Shown: positions 63,655 through 64,000 of the stretch, one piece after another
Numbering within the stretch: the stretch's first letter is position 1
Layout of the letters: each line of letters opens with the position of its first letter
Assembly (NCBI GenBank): GCA_030220185.1
Contig: JASPKZ010001230.1
Location: 124,001 to 188,000 of the forward strand
DNA length: 64,000 nt
Direction of reading: 5' to 3'
Origin: Diploptera punctata
Lineage: Eukaryota; Arthropoda; Insecta; Blattodea; Blaberidae
Notes under the pieces: generated by a model
Told to the model about the DNA's origin: nothing
The model's database searches: none
The model's input: the letters and a program-made list of their open reading frames with translations, nothing else
Program-made: the position numbers and the translations under genes

Positions 63655-63945
63655 ACTAACTCAATGAACCTATAGGTTCATGGCTGCACGGACATAAGTC
63701 CTCCATACATCCCTATCCTGAACTAATGTTTTGCAATCATCCGTTGTATAATCTACCACCTCAGATCAAGTTTGATGTTATTCTCCTACCTCAATATTGA
63801 CACACCTACTGGGCGCTTTCCCTCTGGTTTTCCTGTAGGAAGTTTCAGTGCCCCTTTATAGGCCTAATTCCCCATTCGTGTCATATGTCCTGCCCAATGC
63901 CATCTACGAGACTTATTATATCTGGTTTCTCATGTAAGCCTAGCT
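63655..63945 (-). mobile_element. LINE-A 3' fragment, old
   Basis: Plus reading AACCTATAGGTTCATGGCTG, CGGACATAAG.CCTCCATACA and CTGGGCGCTTTCCCTCTGG. Many substitutions and an insertion near 63850 place it among the oldest LINE-A copies here. Confidence 0.87.
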
Positions 63946-64000
63946 CATATTATCTGAAACTTTCACCTATAAATAAATAATTTCGTAGCTACTATTAAAG

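Overview
This window is about 64 kb of AT-rich animal nuclear DNA made almost entirely of transposable elements and their debris. No intact host protein gene, exon-intron structure, rRNA gene or CRISPR array is visible. The mixture points to a hemimetabolous insect with a large, repeat-rich genome. It combines many 5'-truncated non-LTR retrotransposons with similar reverse-transcriptase C-termini, many tRNA-headed SINEs, Tc1/mariner and hAT relics, and numerous foldback elements. A cockroach such as Periplaneta is my best guess; this is inference from the repeat profile, not a database match. Family names below (LINE-A, SINE-A, T, R1 and so on) are local labels.

Layout. 1-903 is a tandem array of a ~297-bp unit carrying a tRNA-like gene, followed by a Tc1-type transposon with a broken transposase (921-2425) and a SINE. 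4.8-9.1 kb holds two SINE-B copies, a nested palindrome built from three tandem foldback elements (5771-7195) and a second foldback (7976-8219). 9.4-20.6 kb is mainly truncated LINEs, SINEs, a degenerate tRNA-Tyr-like sequence and a hAT relic; one LINE-A copy is inserted in another with a recognisable target duplication. 21.4-24.6 kb is a 3.16-kb DNA transposon with 6-bp target duplications, a decayed transposase and an internal 30-bp minisatellite. 25.3-35.4 kb carries repeat R1, two head-to-tail dimers of repeat T, LINE-B, SINEs and TA-rich microsatellites. 36.5-38.7 kb holds a hAT-like element containing a tRNA-like foldback insertion, then a Tc1-like relic. 41.3-53.2 kb is a dense nest of LINE-A, SINE, MITE and R1 insertions, several with target duplications and a second copy in the window that serves as the empty site. 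53.9-64 kb has a LINE with a complete-looking 3' end, LINE-B and LINE-C fragments, SINEs, a perfect 96-bp inverted repeat and two more LINE-A fragments.

How the parts relate. The SINEs have Pol III A/B boxes and were presumably moved in trans by LINE enzymes; several have 9-12 bp target duplications. Every LINE seen is 5'-truncated and no complete autonomous element is present, so the window records past rather than present activity. The most interesting structures are tRNA-like sequences placed inside inverted repeats, SINE families that share a central domain but differ in their 3' modules, a conserved pair of 3' hairpins in SINE-A, and the nested or perfect palindromes.
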